NCBI GenBank assembly: GCA_964413265.1
Contig: CAYPRX010000060.1
Location: 12,654 to 76,653, forward strand
DNA: 64,000 nt
Direction of reading: 5' to 3'
Source: CAVYGN01 sp964413265
GTDB taxonomy: Bacteria > Spirochaetota > Brevinematia > Brevinematales > JAOACQ01
The notes beneath the pieces are model-generated. The model did no database searches and was not told the DNA's origin. It worked only from the letters and a program-made list of their open reading frames with translations. Position numbers and translations under genes: made by a program. Every line of letters begins with the position of its first letter. The stretch's first letter is position 1. Below are positions 35,351 to 44,600 of this stretch, in pieces.

Positions 35351-35379
35351 ATTATAAAAGAATTTTGTTTTTTTATCAA
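35351..35379 (-). promoter_or_regulatory. promoter of dapB-guaB
   Basis: On the minus strand TTGATA (35374-35379) and TATAAT (35351-35356) are separated by 17 bp of mostly A/T. It lies right after the tldD stop codon and about 75 bp before dapB. Confidence 0.75.
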
Positions 35380-35388
35380 AAAAGGGCA

Positions 35389-36756
35389 TCAAACCCCGCC
35401 TATCATGACATCCTTGATAACAATATGAGGACTACCGGTTGATACCGGCAGTCCACCCTGTCCACCTTTACCGCACCCGCCGAGTCCGCCATGATGTGTA
35501 AGGTCTTTACCGATCTTTGTAATATTGTGAAGTGTAGAAAAGACGTTTCCTGTCAGTACAGCATCCCTGATTAACTCCCCTATCTTGCCATTTTTGATCC
35601 TGTAAGCATATGCTGATGAAAATGTAAACATTTCAAGGTTGGTCATTCCTCCAAGATAATCCACAGCGTATATCCCATCGTCAATGGAAGCCAGAAGGTC
35701 AGCGAATTCATAATCTCCTTTATCAATAAAAGTGTTTGTCATTCTTACAATAGGCTGATAGGCAGGGCTTACCGCCCTCGCATTGCCTGTTATGTTTTCA
35801 TCCATTTTTCCTGCAGTTTCCCTGGAATGAAGCCTGGAATTCAAAAGGCCGTTCATTATAAGATAATTCCGACCTGTTTTGATGCCCTCATCATCATAAG
35901 GCGTGTAACCGGCAAGTCCAGCCACTGAACCGTCGTCAATAATATTCAGAAAAGGGGGGCCGAATTCCCTCCCTAGTACCATTACGGTCTGCATTTTCGG
36001 GTTTTCATAAATAAAATCCGATTCGGACAGATGACCGAATGCTTCATGAGCAAAAACTCCTGCCAAATTCGGGTTGAGAAGCACTGTGTAAGTACCCGAT
36101 TCGACTTTTTTTGACTTCAGCAGGTCCATTGCCCTTTTTTTTACCAATTCTACCTCATAATCCCTGTCAATCACAAGTTCCATTCCGCCGTATTGACCGA
36201 CGGACTCGAATGCCTGCTGGACATTCTGACCGTCTTTTGCCATTGCTGAATATGAGGTCCCCGTAAAAACCTTGGTTTGAGAAACAGCAGACCCTTCCGT
36301 ATTCACGAAATACTTTTCGACCTTCCAATCCGAATAAATGACCCTGGTCGAAGCAATGCCGGGATGCTTTAAGATATTATTATATTTACTGGCCAGTTCG
36401 TTTTTATCCTTTAAAGAGTACGAGGAAGGATCGATTTCATAATCGGTTTTTATATCTGCTTTTACAGGCTCCGCTTTTACAATTGTGCTTTTTCTCTCGG
36501 TTTTGCTTTCACTGACGATTTTCGCATTTCTGCATGCCGAAGCTATACTCTTATCAAAATCTATTTCATTAAAAGAAGAGAATCCCCACCCCCCGCCAAG
36601 TAATGCCCTGACATTTCCAGAGGAAGTTTTTGAAGTCTGAACAGCCTCAATGTTATTATTTGAATAAATGATCCTTGTAGAATTTACAATCTCAAAATGT
36701 ATCTCTCCATAGTCAGCGTCCATATGTCCGATCTTATCAGTTAAGAGTGAGAGCAT
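35389..36756 (-). CDS. tldD: TldD-family metalloprotease
   Basis: The product has 455 residues. The zinc motif HEAFGHLSESD (HExxxH) is present. The family also shows GCGKGGQGGLPVSTGSPHI near the C-terminus and YGEIHFEIVNSTRIIYSN at the start. TldD normally pairs with TldE/PmbA to cleave small unfolded or modified peptides; no partner gene lies here. The ATG at 36756 follows GGGGG. It is downstream of a small coiled-coil gene, separated by a short hairpin. Confidence 0.93.
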   Translation of the reverse strand: MLSLLTDKIGHMDADYGEIHFEIVNSTRIIYSNNNIEAVQTSKTSSGNVRALLGGGWGFSSFNEIDFDKSIASACRNAKIVSESKTERKSTIVKAEPVKADIKTDYEIDPSSYSLKDKNELASKYNNILKHPGIASTRVIYSDWKVEKYFVNTEGSAVSQTKVFTGTSYSAMAKDGQNVQQAFESVGQYGGMELVIDRDYEVELVKKRAMDLLKSKKVESGTYTVLLNPNLAGVFAHEAFGHLSESDFIYENPKMQTVMVLGREFGPPFLNIIDDGSVAGLAGYTPYDDEGIKTGRNYLIMNGLLNSRLHSRETAGKMDENITGNARAVSPAYQPIVRMTNTFIDKGDYEFADLLASIDDGIYAVDYLGGMTNLEMFTFSSAYAYRIKNGKIGELIRDAVLTGNVFSTLHNITKIGKDLTHHGGLGGCGKGGQGGLPVSTGSPHIVIKDVMIGGV

Positions 36757-36778
36757 GACAACCCCCGAATACCAAAAT

Positions 36779-36796
36779 AAGCGCCTGAAAGCGCTT
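36779..36796 (-). terminator. weak hairpin after the coiled-coil gene
   Basis: AAGCGC / GCGCTT stem (36779-36784 with 36791-36796), 6-nt loop, followed on the minus strand by ATTTT. It overlaps the stop codon of the 36795 gene. It may partly terminate before tldD. Confidence 0.4.
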
Positions 36797-37037
36797 AATT
36801 TAATTTCTTTGCTTTCTCTCCAAGCAAATCCTCGATTTTTCTGATTTCTTCCTCAATATGATTTACCTTGCATGACACGATATGAAAACCTTCGATTATT
36901 TCTTTACTGATCTTTTCCATAGAATGTTCGACCGTTTCAAGATGAGTTTTCGTATTAAGAACCCTGAATTCAACCTTATCCAATTCCTGCTTGATGTTCA
37001 TAACCTTTTCCATTACATTGTCCAGATTCTTTTCCAT
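36795..37037 (-). CDS. small coiled-coil protein
   Basis: The product has 80 residues from the ATG at 37037, six bases after GGAGG; a TTG four codons earlier overlaps that site. Almost the entire chain is charged heptad-like helix (VEFRVLNTKTHLETVEHSME, VNHIEEEIRKIEDLLGEKAK), so it should form a coiled coil. There are no membrane segments and no recognised family. It has its own promoter and a structured leader, and lies upstream of tldD in the same direction. Confidence 0.7.
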   Translation of the reverse strand: MEKNLDNVMEKVMNIKQELDKVEFRVLNTKTHLETVEHSMEKISKEIIEGFHIVSCKVNHIEEEIRKIEDLLGEKAKKLN

Positions 37038-37060
37038 CTTTTCCTCCAATAATTAATATG

Positions 37061-37099
37061 AAAAAAGAGGTCATCCGCAGGGGATGCCGCAAAATCCCC
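37061..37099 (-). promoter_or_regulatory. leader with two mutually exclusive hairpins
   Basis: On the minus strand GGGGAT/ATCCCC (37080-37085 with 37094-37099) competes with CATCC/GGATG (37072-37076 with 37082-37086). A run of six T (37061-37066) follows the second. This attenuator-like layout sits between the promoter and the small coiled-coil gene. No ligand family was recognised. Confidence 0.35.
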
Positions 37100-37118
37100 A
37101 ATTTAAAATACAGGTAAA

Positions 37119-37147
37119 ATAATAAAGCAATTCATTTAATATTTCAA
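37119..37147 (-). promoter_or_regulatory. promoter of the small coiled-coil gene and tldD
   Basis: On the minus strand TTGAAA (37142-37147) and TATTAT (37119-37124) are separated by 17 bp. It is divergent from the larC promoter, about 30 bp away. Confidence 0.65.
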
Positions 37148-37177
37148 AAAACCATCTATTCAAAGCTGCGAAATCAG

Positions 37178-37206
37178 TTGCTTAAAGAAGTATTTTTAAC
37201 TATAAT
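37178..37206 (+). promoter_or_regulatory. promoter of larC-larB
   Basis: TTGCTT (37178-37183) and a perfect TATAAT (37201-37206) are separated by 17 bp, 45 bp before the larC start. Confidence 0.7.
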
Positions 37207-37251
37207 AAAATTCAGGCCCAAGAGCCAGAATTTTCAATATGGAAAGAAAAA

Positions 37252-38427
37252 ATGAAATTATTATATTACGATTGCTTCGCCGGGATCAGCGGTGATATGA
37301 ATATAGGCGCTCTACTTGATGCAGGCGTCGATAGCTCGTTTCTGAAGGGAGAACTTAAAAAGATCAAAGTAAGCGGTTATGAACTTAAAATATATCCCGA
37401 TAAAAGAAAGGGTATAAGCGGTACCCGCGCTGAAGTAGTTCTGAAAGATCGAACCGAACAACCCCGCAGAAATATTATGTCCATTAAAGACATCTTGATA
37501 AAAAGCTCGCTGGGAGACAATATTATTAAAAATTCCCTCAGGGTATTTGATAATATCGCCTCTGCTGAAGCCAAGGTACATGGAACAACCGTCGATAAAG
37601 TTCATTTTCATGAGATTGGAGCGATCGATTCGATAGTTGATATAGTCGGTTCCGTAATCTGCCTGGATTATCTAAAGCCAGATAAAATAATGAGTTCAAG
37701 CGTGGAATTAGGCGGCGGTTTTATAAAGTCAAGCCATGGCGTTCTGCCCGTTCCCGCGCCTGCAACTGCGGAGCTGCTCTCCGGGGCTTTGATTAAAAAG
37801 AACAGCGCTCCTTTCGAGATGACCACCCCCACTGGGGCGGCAATACTTAAAACCTTTGTTGATTCTTTTACGGACATTCCAGAATTCCGGATAATAAAGA
37901 CGGGTTATGGAATAGGAGAACGTGACACCGAAATTCCCAACGTTTTGCGTGTCTTTATAGGTGAAACCGGCGAGTCTCAAAATGATAATAATTTTTGCAC
38001 GGAAACCATTCTTGAGACCAATCTTGATGATATGAATCCTGAATCGAGTTCTTATCTGATGGAAAAACTTTTTAATGCCGGCGCTTCTGATGTTTTCTTC
38101 ACCCCGATTATTATGAAAAAGAGCAGGCCTGCTTACAGGATCAGCGTCCTGTGTTCTGTCTATAATGAAGAGTATGTAAAGGATATATTGTTCAATGAAA
38201 CCTCGACGTTCGGGATAAGAAAATCTGAAATTAAGAAGATCGCCCTGTCCAGGGATTATAAAAAGACACTTACCAGGTTCGGTAAAGTAACCGTCAAAAC
38301 AGCTTATTACAGGGATAAACCTCTGAAGGCTAAATTAGAGTTTGAAGAAGTTCAAAAGATAGCCATAGAGAACAATATAAGCTATATGGAAGCCGAAAGA
38401 GAGATTAAAAAGGAACTTGGAATATGA
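37252..38427 (+). CDS. larC: nickel-pincer cofactor biosynthesis protein LarC
   Basis: The product has 391 residues. The start YYDCFAGISGDMNIGALLDAG and the segment KVHFHEIGAIDSIVDIVGS are hallmarks of LarC, formerly DUF111. LarC inserts nickel into the pincer nucleotide in a CTP-dependent step. In Lactiplantibacillus LarC is read through a programmed frameshift between larC1 and larC2; here it is one uninterrupted frame. It overlaps larB by 4 bp (ATGA). No lactate racemase gene larA lies in the window, so the client enzyme must be elsewhere. Confidence 0.95.
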   Translation: MKLLYYDCFAGISGDMNIGALLDAGVDSSFLKGELKKIKVSGYELKIYPDKRKGISGTRAEVVLKDRTEQPRRNIMSIKDILIKSSLGDNIIKNSLRVFDNIASAEAKVHGTTVDKVHFHEIGAIDSIVDIVGSVICLDYLKPDKIMSSSVELGGGFIKSSHGVLPVPAPATAELLSGALIKKNSAPFEMTTPTGAAILKTFVDSFTDIPEFRIIKTGYGIGERDTEIPNVLRVFIGETGESQNDNNFCTETILETNLDDMNPESSSYLMEKLFNAGASDVFFTPIIMKKSRPAYRISVLCSVYNEEYVKDILFNETSTFGIRKSEIKKIALSRDYKKTLTRFGKVTVKTAYYRDKPLKAKLEFEEVQKIAIENNISYMEAEREIKKELGI

Positions 38428-39173
38428 GACCGGAAGATATAGCTGAAGTTCTTTCAAGGGTACGTAACCACGAACTATCCGTGGAAGAAGCAATGGAGAT
38501 AATGAAAGACCTGCCCTTCAAAGACCTTGGTTTTGCTAGAATCGACAACCACAGGGAATTGAGGATTGGATACCCCGAAATTATTTACTGTGCAGGAAAA
38601 ACAACAGAACAGGTCAAATCCATTTTCAATTACATTCTTGGAAGCGACAGGAATATACTGGCCACCAGAGCAACTGAAGAAATGTTCGGAGCGGTTAAAG
38701 GTATCTGCCCTGAGGCTATTTATCATAAAGAGGCGAGGGTCATTACTGTTATAAAAAAAGTGATCAGACCCGCAAAATCATCAATTGCCGTTTTGACGGC
38801 AGGAACCTCGGATATACCTGTAGCCGAGGAGGCGGCTGTTACCGCTGAGTCTTTCGGAAACAGGGTGGAAAGATACTATGATATAGGGGTTGCAGGCATC
38901 CACAGGCTTTTTGCCAGCCTTCCAGGAATTAAAAAATCCAGGGTTATTATTGCGATAGCTGGAATGGAGGGAGCTCTGGCCAGTGTCGTTGGAGGAGTAG
39001 TTGAAAGACCCATCATAGCCGTCCCTACAAGCGTCGGCTATGGAGCATGTTTCGAAGGACTTTCAGCCCTGCTGACAATGATCAATTCCTGCGCCCCGGG
39101 CATCGCGGTAGTAAATATCGATAATGGTTTCGGTGCTGGTTATCTTGCAAGTATGATAAACAGGATAAAGTAA
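38424..39173 (+). CDS. larB: pyridinium-3,5-biscarboxylic acid mononucleotide synthase LarB
   Basis: The product has 249 residues. The N-terminal region contains GFARIDNHRELRIGYPEIIY, and the C-terminal half has the AIR-carboxylase (PurE-like) fold with LTAGTSDIPVAEEAAVTAE and VGGVVERPIIAVPTSVGYG. LarB carboxylates and hydrolyses nicotinic acid adenine dinucleotide, the first step of nickel-pincer cofactor synthesis. It is distinguished from PurE by its longer N-terminus and by its neighbours larC and larE. About 290 bp without a gene follow before larE. Confidence 0.95.
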   Translation: MRPEDIAEVLSRVRNHELSVEEAMEIMKDLPFKDLGFARIDNHRELRIGYPEIIYCAGKTTEQVKSIFNYILGSDRNILATRATEEMFGAVKGICPEAIYHKEARVITVIKKVIRPAKSSIAVLTAGTSDIPVAEEAAVTAESFGNRVERYYDIGVAGIHRLFASLPGIKKSRVIIAIAGMEGALASVVGGVVERPIIAVPTSVGYGACFEGLSALLTMINSCAPGIAVVNIDNGFGAGYLASMINRIK

Positions 39174-39403
39174 TTTGCATGTCCTGTTTCTTGCCAATTT
39201 ATTTTAAATTATGTTTTCAAGGATCTTACAGTCTGCGTGAATTTCATGGGATTTCCCTCAGCGAATAATCACATTCTCCTCCGAAAGCACAAGTGAATTA
39301 TAAATCAGTATTCAAATTTAACAAAGTTCGGATCAAAGAAAAATGAACTCACGCTTACTTCCAGTCGCGTAAAAAGGGGAATAAGTGAATTTAATCAGCA
39401 TTT

Positions 39404-39432
39404 TTGCAGTTAGCTGTTATATGTGTTAAAAT
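39404..39432 (+). promoter_or_regulatory. promoter of larE
   Basis: TTGCAG (39404-39409) and TAAAAT (39427-39432) are separated by 17 bp, 28 bp before the larE start, which follows AAGGGG. The rest of the gap 39174-39403 shows no gene or strong structure. Confidence 0.6.
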
Positions 39433-39459
39433 ATAAAACATGCTAAGGGGGCATCAACA

Positions 39460-40272
39460 ATGACATTACAGGATAAATATAAAAAGCTGAAAACCACCAT
39501 AAAATCATACAGCAGGGCAGCAGTAGCCTTCTCAGGCGGGGTTGACAGTTCTTTCTTATGCAGGGTATGTTTCGATATTCTGGGTTCCGATGATACGGCA
39601 GCTATAACCGTAGTCTCACCACTTTACCCTCAGAGCGAGATCGACTATTCCTGCGAGATAGCTTCTCTCATAGGTATTTCCCATTATCTGCTTTATGACA
39701 ATGAAATAGGAACGGAAATATTGCAGAACCCTCCGGACAGGTGTTATTATTGTAAAAAAATTGAATTCTCGAATATAAAGAGCAAGGCTACAGAGCTTGG
39801 CATTGACACAGTTCTTGACGGGTCAAATTACGATGATCTTGCCGATTACAGGCCAGGTCTTCATGCTTTGAAAGAACTTGGTATCCTGAGCCCCCTCCGC
39901 GAGGCCGGACTAACAAAGAAAGAGATCCGCAAATTATCCAGGGATTCGGGCCTGCCGACTTGGAACAAGCCGGCCTTTGCCTGTCTTGCATCAAGGATCC
40001 CCTACAGGGAAATCATTACAAAGGAAAAACTTTTCAGGATTGAAAGGTCAGAAGAATTTCTGAAAAAGATCGGCTTTATTCAATTCAGGGTTAGAAGCCA
40101 TGGCAACCTGGCCAGAATCGAGATAAGCCCTTATGAGAGGTCGAAAATATTCGATTTAAAAAAGATGGATAAAATATCCTCCGTATTAAAATCATTCGGA
40201 TTTACCTATGTATCGCTGGAACTCGAAGGGTATAAAACAGGCAGTATGAACCGCACCCTTACCATTAAATAA
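39460..40272 (+). CDS. larE: ATP-dependent sulfur transferase LarE
   Basis: The product has 270 residues. The PP-loop is AVAFSGGVDSSFLCR. Cysteines C95 and C98 (DRCYYCKK) and C175 (KPAFACLASR) are present; C175 corresponds to the sacrificial cysteine of Lactiplantibacillus LarE. The three-cysteine pattern is that of the variant reported to bind a [4Fe-4S] cluster and deliver sulfide catalytically instead of sacrificing its own sulfur. It thiolates the pincer dicarboxylate for the LarA cofactor. It has a separate promoter. Its end overlaps gltD on the other strand by 8 bp. Confidence 0.93.
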   Translation: MTLQDKYKKLKTTIKSYSRAAVAFSGGVDSSFLCRVCFDILGSDDTAAITVVSPLYPQSEIDYSCEIASLIGISHYLLYDNEIGTEILQNPPDRCYYCKKIEFSNIKSKATELGIDTVLDGSNYDDLADYRPGLHALKELGILSPLREAGLTKKEIRKLSRDSGLPTWNKPAFACLASRIPYREIITKEKLFRIERSEEFLKKIGFIQFRVRSHGNLARIEISPYERSKIFDLKKMDKISSVLKSFGFTYVSLELEGYKTGSMNRTLTIK

Positions 40273-41683
40273 AGGGCAGGTTAGTTCTTCCCATCAGGAA
40301 AAGATCGATGAAATAAGCGGCCTTGCGCCCTTCTGAAATGGCCCATACTATTAGCGACTGTCCCCTTCTCATATCCCCTGCACAAAACACTTTCTTGCTG
40401 CTTGTCATAAAATCACTGCCAGTCAGGACATTACCCCTCTCATCGCAGCTGATTAAGAGGTCTTCAATAATACCATTATGGTCTGGGCCAAGAAATCCAA
40501 GGGCAAGAAAAACAATATCTGCGTCTATTGTAAAAGCGCTGCCGCTTATTTCCCTGAAGGACTCATCAAGCCTCACACAGGACAATTGCCTGACATGCCC
40601 TTCTCTGCCTATGAATTTTCTTGTAGAAACTGACCATTCCCTCTCACCACCCTCTTCATGACTTGTAGTCGTCTTTAAGATCATAGGATATAATGGCCAG
40701 GGATAATTTTCGTTTCTCTTTTCGGGAGGTTTGGGTAAAAGCTCTATCTGAACAATGCAGGATGCACCCTGCCTGTGCGCTGTTCCCACGCAGTCTGAAC
40801 CCGTATCTCCCCCACCTATAACAACAACGCGCTTACCTTTTGCATCTATAAGCTCTTCAGATCTTATTTTCTCTCCTGCCGTTCTCCTGTTCGACTGTAC
40901 AAGATAGTCCATTGCAAAATAGATACCATTCAATTCCCTGCCCTCGATCATGAGGTCCCTCGGCTCTCTGGCCCCTCCGGCAAGGCAAACTGCATCAAAT
41001 CCATCCAGCAGATCTTCTGCCTTGACATCAATGCCTGCCGTAACTCCGGTGACCAGTTCAATCCCCTCTTTAATATATAAATCAAGCCTCCTGTCGATTA
41101 AACGCTTTTCAAGCTTGAAGTCAGGAATGCCGTAGCGTAGCATCCCCCCAGCTTTATCATCTTTCTCATAAATCTTCACAGTATGGCCTGCCCTGTTCAG
41201 CTGATCGGCGCATGAAAGGCCGGCAGGACCGGAGCCGATAATAGCAATATTTTTACCGGTTCTTTTTAGAGGAGGAGCCGGCTTGATATAACCTGTCTCA
41301 AAGGCATGCTCGATAATATCAAGCTCATTTTCCCTGATAGTTACAGGATCATCGTTAATTTCCAGAACGCATGAGTATTCGCATGGTGCCGGACATAGCC
41401 TTCCGGTCATTTCAGGCAGGTTATTACAGGCATGTAAAAGGTCAACAGCCCTTGTCCATTGTTTTTGATAAAGAGCGTCATTCCATTCGGGTATGTAATT
41501 ACCGATAGGACATCCCCAATGGCAGAAGGGAGTCCCGCAATCCATACAGCGGGATGCCTGCTCTTCAGAAATGTCGGTGTCCCTGGGAAAGCTGATTTCC
41601 TTATTATCAAGGATCCTTTCACAAACAGGCCTGTAGAAGGTCTTTTTTCTTCCTGTTTTTAAAAAGCCGCTTTGATCACCCAT
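40265..41683 (-). CDS. gltD: glutamate synthase small subunit
   Basis: The product has 472 residues from the ATG at 41683, six bases after GGAGG; a longer frame upstream lies within gltB. The N-terminal Fe-S region has CMDCGTPFCHWGCPIGN and CNNLPEMTGRLCPAPCEYSC. FAD binding is by IIGSGPAGLSCADQLNRAG and NADPH binding by VVIGGGDTGSDCVG. It passes electrons from NADPH to the large subunit. The start overlaps the gltB stop by 8 bp, so the subunits are coupled. Confidence 0.96.
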   Translation of the reverse strand: MGDQSGFLKTGRKKTFYRPVCERILDNKEISFPRDTDISEEQASRCMDCGTPFCHWGCPIGNYIPEWNDALYQKQWTRAVDLLHACNNLPEMTGRLCPAPCEYSCVLEINDDPVTIRENELDIIEHAFETGYIKPAPPLKRTGKNIAIIGSGPAGLSCADQLNRAGHTVKIYEKDDKAGGMLRYGIPDFKLEKRLIDRRLDLYIKEGIELVTGVTAGIDVKAEDLLDGFDAVCLAGGAREPRDLMIEGRELNGIYFAMDYLVQSNRRTAGEKIRSEELIDAKGKRVVVIGGGDTGSDCVGTAHRQGASCIVQIELLPKPPEKRNENYPWPLYPMILKTTTSHEEGGEREWSVSTRKFIGREGHVRQLSCVRLDESFREISGSAFTIDADIVFLALGFLGPDHNGIIEDLLISCDERGNVLTGSDFMTSSKKVFCAGDMRRGQSLIVWAISEGRKAAYFIDLFLMGRTNLPFI

Positions 41684-44600
41684 CATAATCCTCCGTAATG
41701 TCCATCTTCTGAGCCGATTTACTGGCTTCAATAAGCTTCTTATATTCAAGCGGCATGACCTTTACAAAACTGCCGGCTGTTTGCCCGATCCTGTCGAAAA
41801 TATCTTTCGCATACAGACTCCCGGTAAACTTCACATGATTGTAAAGCATCTTTTTTATTGCCTTGATATCATCATCAGAGATTTCAATAATTTCTATCAT
41901 ATCCAGATTGCAGTAATCACTGAAAGAACCTTCCGGGTCATAAACGTAGGCGACCCCTCCCGACATTCCTGCCCCGAAATTCCGTCCTGTTTTGCCGAGA
42001 ACTATGACTCTCCCGCCAGTCATATACTCGCAGGCATGATCACCGACGCCCTCGACCACGGCATTAAGGCCAGAGTTCCTTATGCAGAAACGTTCCCCGG
42101 CAATTCCTGCGATGTAAGCTTCGCCGCTTATCGCTCCATAAAAATTAGTGTTACCAATAATAATATTTTCTTCAGTTTTATAATTGCTCCTTTTGTCCGG
42201 GTAAATTATGATCTTACCTCCCGATATACCTTTTCCTACATAATCATTCGCAAGACCTTCCAGTTCGAATGTTATGCCCTTTGCAAGCCACGCGCCGAAA
42301 CTCTGACCTGCAGTACCCTTGAAACGGAAGTATATGGTATCGTCTGGCAGGCCCGTCTCTCCATATATTCTGCAAACATATCCAGAAAGCATTGCCCCGA
42401 CTGCCCTGTCGGAATTCCTGATAGTTAAATCCTCATGGACACCTTCGGATTTTTTCAGTGCCTTTTTCACACGCCTGATCAGCTCATTGTCGAGGACTTG
42501 CCCTATGCCATGATCCTGGAAGGAGGTCTGGAATAGGGCATCTTGCCCTTTGATTTCAGGCTTATACAATATCCTGGAAAAATCTATATCCTTGGTTTTC
42601 CCGTTGAGCATATCCCGGTTAACATCAAGAAATTCCGTTCTACCGATAAGTTCATTTATAGATCTTACTCCGATTGAAGCCATTATCTCCCTCGTTTCCA
42701 TAGCGACAAATTTCAGATAGTTCATGATATATTCGGGAAGGCCTGTATACCTTTTCCTTAACTGCTCATCCTGTGTCGCGACTCCTACGGAGCAGTTATT
42801 GAGATTGCAATGCCTCAGCATAACACAACCTATGGATACAAGAATCGCTGTTCCAAATCCATATTCATCAGCCCCGAGAATGGCGGCAATGGCCACATCC
42901 CTTCCCGTTCTCAGCTGTCCGTCGGTCTGGAGCCTTACCCTGCTCCGCAGGTTATTCAATATCAGAGTCTGATGAGTTTCGGAAATACCAAGCTCCCAGG
43001 GCATTCCGGCGTTCCGGATGGAACTCCATGGCGAGGCGCCGGTCCCACCGTCCCCTCCCGAGATAAGAATCATATCAGCATGGCCCTTTGCCACTCCTAC
43101 TGCGACTGTCCCGACGCCGATCTCGGATACGAGCTTTACGCTTATCCTTGCGCTGGGGTTTGTGTTCTTAAGGTCAAAAATAAGCTGAGCAAGATCCTCT
43201 ATTGAATAAATATCGTGATGGGGCGGCGGAGAGATAAGTGTTACTCCGGGGGTCGTATACCTCGTTTTCGCAATATTGATACTGACCTTGTGCCCGGGAA
43301 GCTGTCCGCCTTCACCCGGCTTTGCACCCTGGGCTATTTTTATCTGAATTTCATCGGCATTGACAAGGTAATTTGTCGTTACGCCAAATCTTCCTGATGC
43401 CACCTGCTTTATAGAACTTCTCTTGCTGTCACCTCCTGGCATGCTAAGAAATCGGGCAGGATCCTCTCCCCCCTCCCCCGTATTGGATTGTCCACCCAGT
43501 CTGTTCATGGCTAAAGCTACAGTCTCATGAGCCTCTTTCGACAGTGAACCGAAACTCATAGCCCCAGAAGCAAATCTCTTAATAATGCTCTCAGTGCTTT
43601 CAACTTCATTGACGGGTATTGGATGCCCCGTTTTGATTTTCAATAAGGAGCGTAATGTCACTGGATTTTTCGACTGGTCGTTCACAAGTCTTGAAAATTC
43701 TCTGAACTTTTCATAATCTCCCCTCCTTACCGAATCCTGAAGTGAAGACACTGTTTCAGGGTTCCATAGATGAACTTCCCCATCCCTCTTCCACTGATAA
43801 ACGCCTCCAGCCTTTAAAACAGGGATTTTAAACTCCTCTCTTAATGGAAAAGCCTCTCTATGTCTGGCAATAGCCTCCTCTTCAACAGTATCGAAACCTA
43901 TACCCCCAATCCTGGATGATGTTCCGGGGAAACATTTTTCAATTATCTCATCTGAAAGGCCGAGGGCCTCATAAATGCAGGCCCCCCTGTAACTAAGGAG
44001 CGTGGAAATACCCATCTTGGACAGGATTTTTTTGATCCCCTTGTCAACCGCTTTCATATAATTACGGACTGCCATTGCGGCGCTAATCCTCAGGTCTTTT
44101 TCTTTAACCATAAATCGTATGGCTTCAAAAACCATATAGGGATTTATGCAATCGGCCCCGTATGCAAGAAGCAATGCAAAATGATTGACCTCCCTGACCT
44201 CTCCGCTTTCAATTATCAAGCTTGCCATTGATCTTTTACCTGCTTCCATCAAAAAGCGCTGAATATAACCGACTGCAAGGAGTGGGGGAATTGCAGCATG
44301 ATCATTATCAATTTTCCTGTCGCTCAGGATAAAATAAAAATAACCCCTTCCTATAAGACCCAGTATTTCCCTGCTGATATTATCAAGAGCAGTGATCATA
44401 CCGCTAAGTAATTTTGTTTCAAATAACAATGATATCCTTACAGCTTTCTCTCCTTCTTTTGAAAGTCCGGTGAATGCCTCGACCTGCTCGTTCGTCAATA
44501 CAGGAGATTTGAGCCTGAACCTTGCGCAGTTAATTGATGATTCGATGAGAATATTATGTTTCGTCCCGATGTAACTTTCCAGACTCATTACAATTTCCTC

